From the NCBI GenBank assembly GCA_038253885.1, contig JBBSGP010000103.1, forward strand, positions 1 through 6,036: DNA of 6,036 bases, written 5' to 3'. The notes beneath the pieces were generated by a model. The model was not told the DNA's origin. It saw nothing but the letters and a program-made list of their open reading frames with translations, and ran no database searches. Source of the DNA: JALZAQ01 sp038253885 (GTDB taxonomy: Bacteria; Gemmatimonadota; Gemmatimonadetes; Gemmatimonadales; Gemmatimonadaceae). The position numbers and the translations under genes are program-made. Positions 4,858 through 6,036 of this stretch are shown piece after piece. Numbering within the stretch: the first letter of the stretch is position 1; the number at the start of each line of letters is the position of its first letter.

Positions 4858-6036
4858 GTGTCATCTCGCCTCCACGTCCGGCTCGCCGCGCTCGTCGCGG
4901 TCCCCGGTCTGCTGCTCGCTCTCGGTGCGGCTCGACTGATGCCTCCCCCCTCCTTTCCCGACAACGGTCTGGCCCGCACACCGCCCATGGGGTGGAACAG
5001 CTGGAACCACTTCGGCTGCGACGTGAGCGAGCAGCTCATCCGCGAGACGGCCGATGCGATGGTCGCGAGCGGCATGCGCGACGCCGGCTACCGCTACGTG
5101 GTGATCGACGACTGCTGGCAGGTGGCGCGCGATGGCCGCGGGATCATCGTCGCCGACTCCACGCGCTTTCCCCACGGCATCAAGGCCCTCGCCGAATACG
5201 TCCACGGCAAAGGACTCAAGTTCGGCATCTACACGGACGCCGGCACGAAGACCTGCCAGGGCCGGCCGGGCACACTGGGACACGAGCAGCGGGATGCTCG
5301 CACGTACGCGGCGTGGGGAGTCGACTACGTGAAAGAGGACTGGTGCAATTCGACTGGGCTCGACGCGAGAATCCAGTACACGAGGTTTCGCGACGCCCTG
5401 CGTCGCACCGGACGGCCAATCGTGCTCAGCATCTGCGAGTGGGGCTCCCGCCAGCCATGGGAGTGGGCGCCCGCGGTCGGCCATCTGTGGCGCACGACCA
5501 ATGACATCGAGGACAAGTGGCCATCGATGCTCGCCAATCTCGACCAGAACGGCCAGCACGCGACGGTGGCGCGCCCGGGCGCGTGGAACGATCCCGACAT
5601 GCTCGAGGTCGGCAATGGCGGCATGACCGACGACGAATACCGTGCGCATTTCAGCCTCTGGGCGGTTCTGGCGGCACCCCTCATCGCCGGCAACGATCTG
5701 AGATCGATGTCCGATGCGACCAAGACCATACTCTTCAATCCCGAGGTCATCGCGGTGGATCAGGATTCTCTCGGCGCGCAGGGCATTCTCATCTGGGAGC
5801 CGCAGCCCGACCTCCAGGTGTGGGCCAAGCCTTTGCGGGATGGGTCGCGCGCCGTGGCGATGCTGAACCGGTCGGGTGCCCCGACCAAGCTCACCCTCTA
5901 CTTCTGGCGCGCCGGTCTTCGGACGGATTCCGCGGCGGTGCGCGACCTCTGGGCGCACAGCGATATCGGTCGCTTCAAGGGCGAGTACAGCGCCACGGTG
6001 CCCGCGCACGCGGCAGCGATGTTGCGCGTGACGGCG
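4858..6036 (+). CDS. Secreted GH27 alpha-galactosidase (3' end outside window)
   Basis: A glycoside hydrolase family 27 retaining enzyme that removes terminal alpha-linked galactose from oligosaccharides and polysaccharides. From GTG 4858 there are 393 codons with no stop before the window ends. Residues 1-27 look like a signal peptide or anchor: Arg/His-containing n-region, then a hydrophobic core (ALVAVPGLLLALGAA). The (beta/alpha)8 domain begins at PPMGWNSWNHFG (42-53). Substrate-binding D84-D85 lie in IDDCW. The nucleophile is D161 (YVKEDWC) and the acid/base is D216 (WRTTNDIED), both by alignment to the human enzyme from memory. E194 in CEWG favours galactose over N-acetylgalactosamine. 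WNDPDMLEVGN is at 243-253. Cysteine pairs C54/C86 and C133/C163 match two disulphides of the family, fitting export. The C-terminal beta domain runs from about 300 to VPAHAAAMLRV (381-391), normally close to the end of this fold, so few residues may be missing unless an extra domain follows. It is divergent from the MATE gene. Confidence 0.93.
   Translation, partial: MSSRLHVRLAALVAVPGLLLALGAARLMPPPSFPDNGLARTPPMGWNSWNHFGCDVSEQLIRETADAMVASGMRDAGYRYVVIDDCWQVARDGRGIIVADSTRFPHGIKALAEYVHGKGLKFGIYTDAGTKTCQGRPGTLGHEQRDARTYAAWGVDYVKEDWCNSTGLDARIQYTRFRDALRRTGRPIVLSICEWGSRQPWEWAPAVGHLWRTTNDIEDKWPSMLANLDQNGQHATVARPGAWNDPDMLEVGNGGMTDDEYRAHFSLWAVLAAPLIAGNDLRSMSDATKTILFNPEVIAVDQDSLGAQGILIWEPQPDLQVWAKPLRDGSRAVAMLNRSGAPTKLTLYFWRAGLRTDSAAVRDLWAHSDIGRFKGEYSATVPAHAAAMLRVTA

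Noticed and set aside
3627..5504. A 625-codon plus-strand open frame
   Set aside because: It runs antisense across the MATE gene and out of frame into the alpha-galactosidase gene. Its translation is Arg/His/Asp-rich without any family motif, as expected for a shadow frame in high-GC DNA.
4861..6009. A 382-codon minus-strand open frame
   Set aside because: It is the antisense shadow of the GH27 gene, whose catalytic motifs are clear on the plus strand.

Overview
This window looks like ordinary chromosomal DNA from a high-GC, Gram-negative-type soil or environmental bacterium. G+C is roughly two thirds by eye and third codon positions are strongly G/C. The style of the MATE transporter (its N-terminal extension in particular), the bacterial WtpA-type lipoprotein and the secreted GH27 enzyme would fit Gemmatimonadota or Acidobacteriota. 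That placement is an impression, not a proven assignment. I see no rRNA, tRNA, CRISPR array, insertion sequence, integrase or phage gene.

Layout from left to right. (1) Positions 3-725 (+) are the 3' end of a gene that begins before the window; it encodes at least two tandem Ig-like beta-sandwich repeats. (2) A 195-base gap follows. It holds a possible 38-codon leader ORF (805-921) whose stop overlaps the start of (3), a bacterial TMEM175-type potassium channel (921-1520, +). (4) A classical short-chain dehydrogenase/reductase (1608-2315, +) is followed after 17 bases by (5) a WtpA-type tungstate/molybdate-binding lipoprotein (2333-3295, +); the two probably form one operon. (6) A MATE-family exporter lies on the minus strand (3300-4745) and converges on wtpA with a 4-base gap. 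(7) A divergent 112-base control region (4746-4857) separates it from (8) a secreted GH27 alpha-galactosidase (4858 to the window end, +). That gene stays open to the last base, and only a small part of the usual catalytic plus C-terminal fold is missing.

The genes do not form one obvious pathway. The set is a mix of envelope and transport functions: potassium leak, oxyanion capture, drug or cation efflux and galactoside degradation, plus one oxidoreductase. The items most worth a second look are the coupled leader ORF before the channel, the orphan oxyanion-binding protein without its permease and ATPase, a glycine where many MATE proteins have a cation-site aspartate, and the compact divergent promoter region. 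I found nothing that I could honestly call a new biological system.
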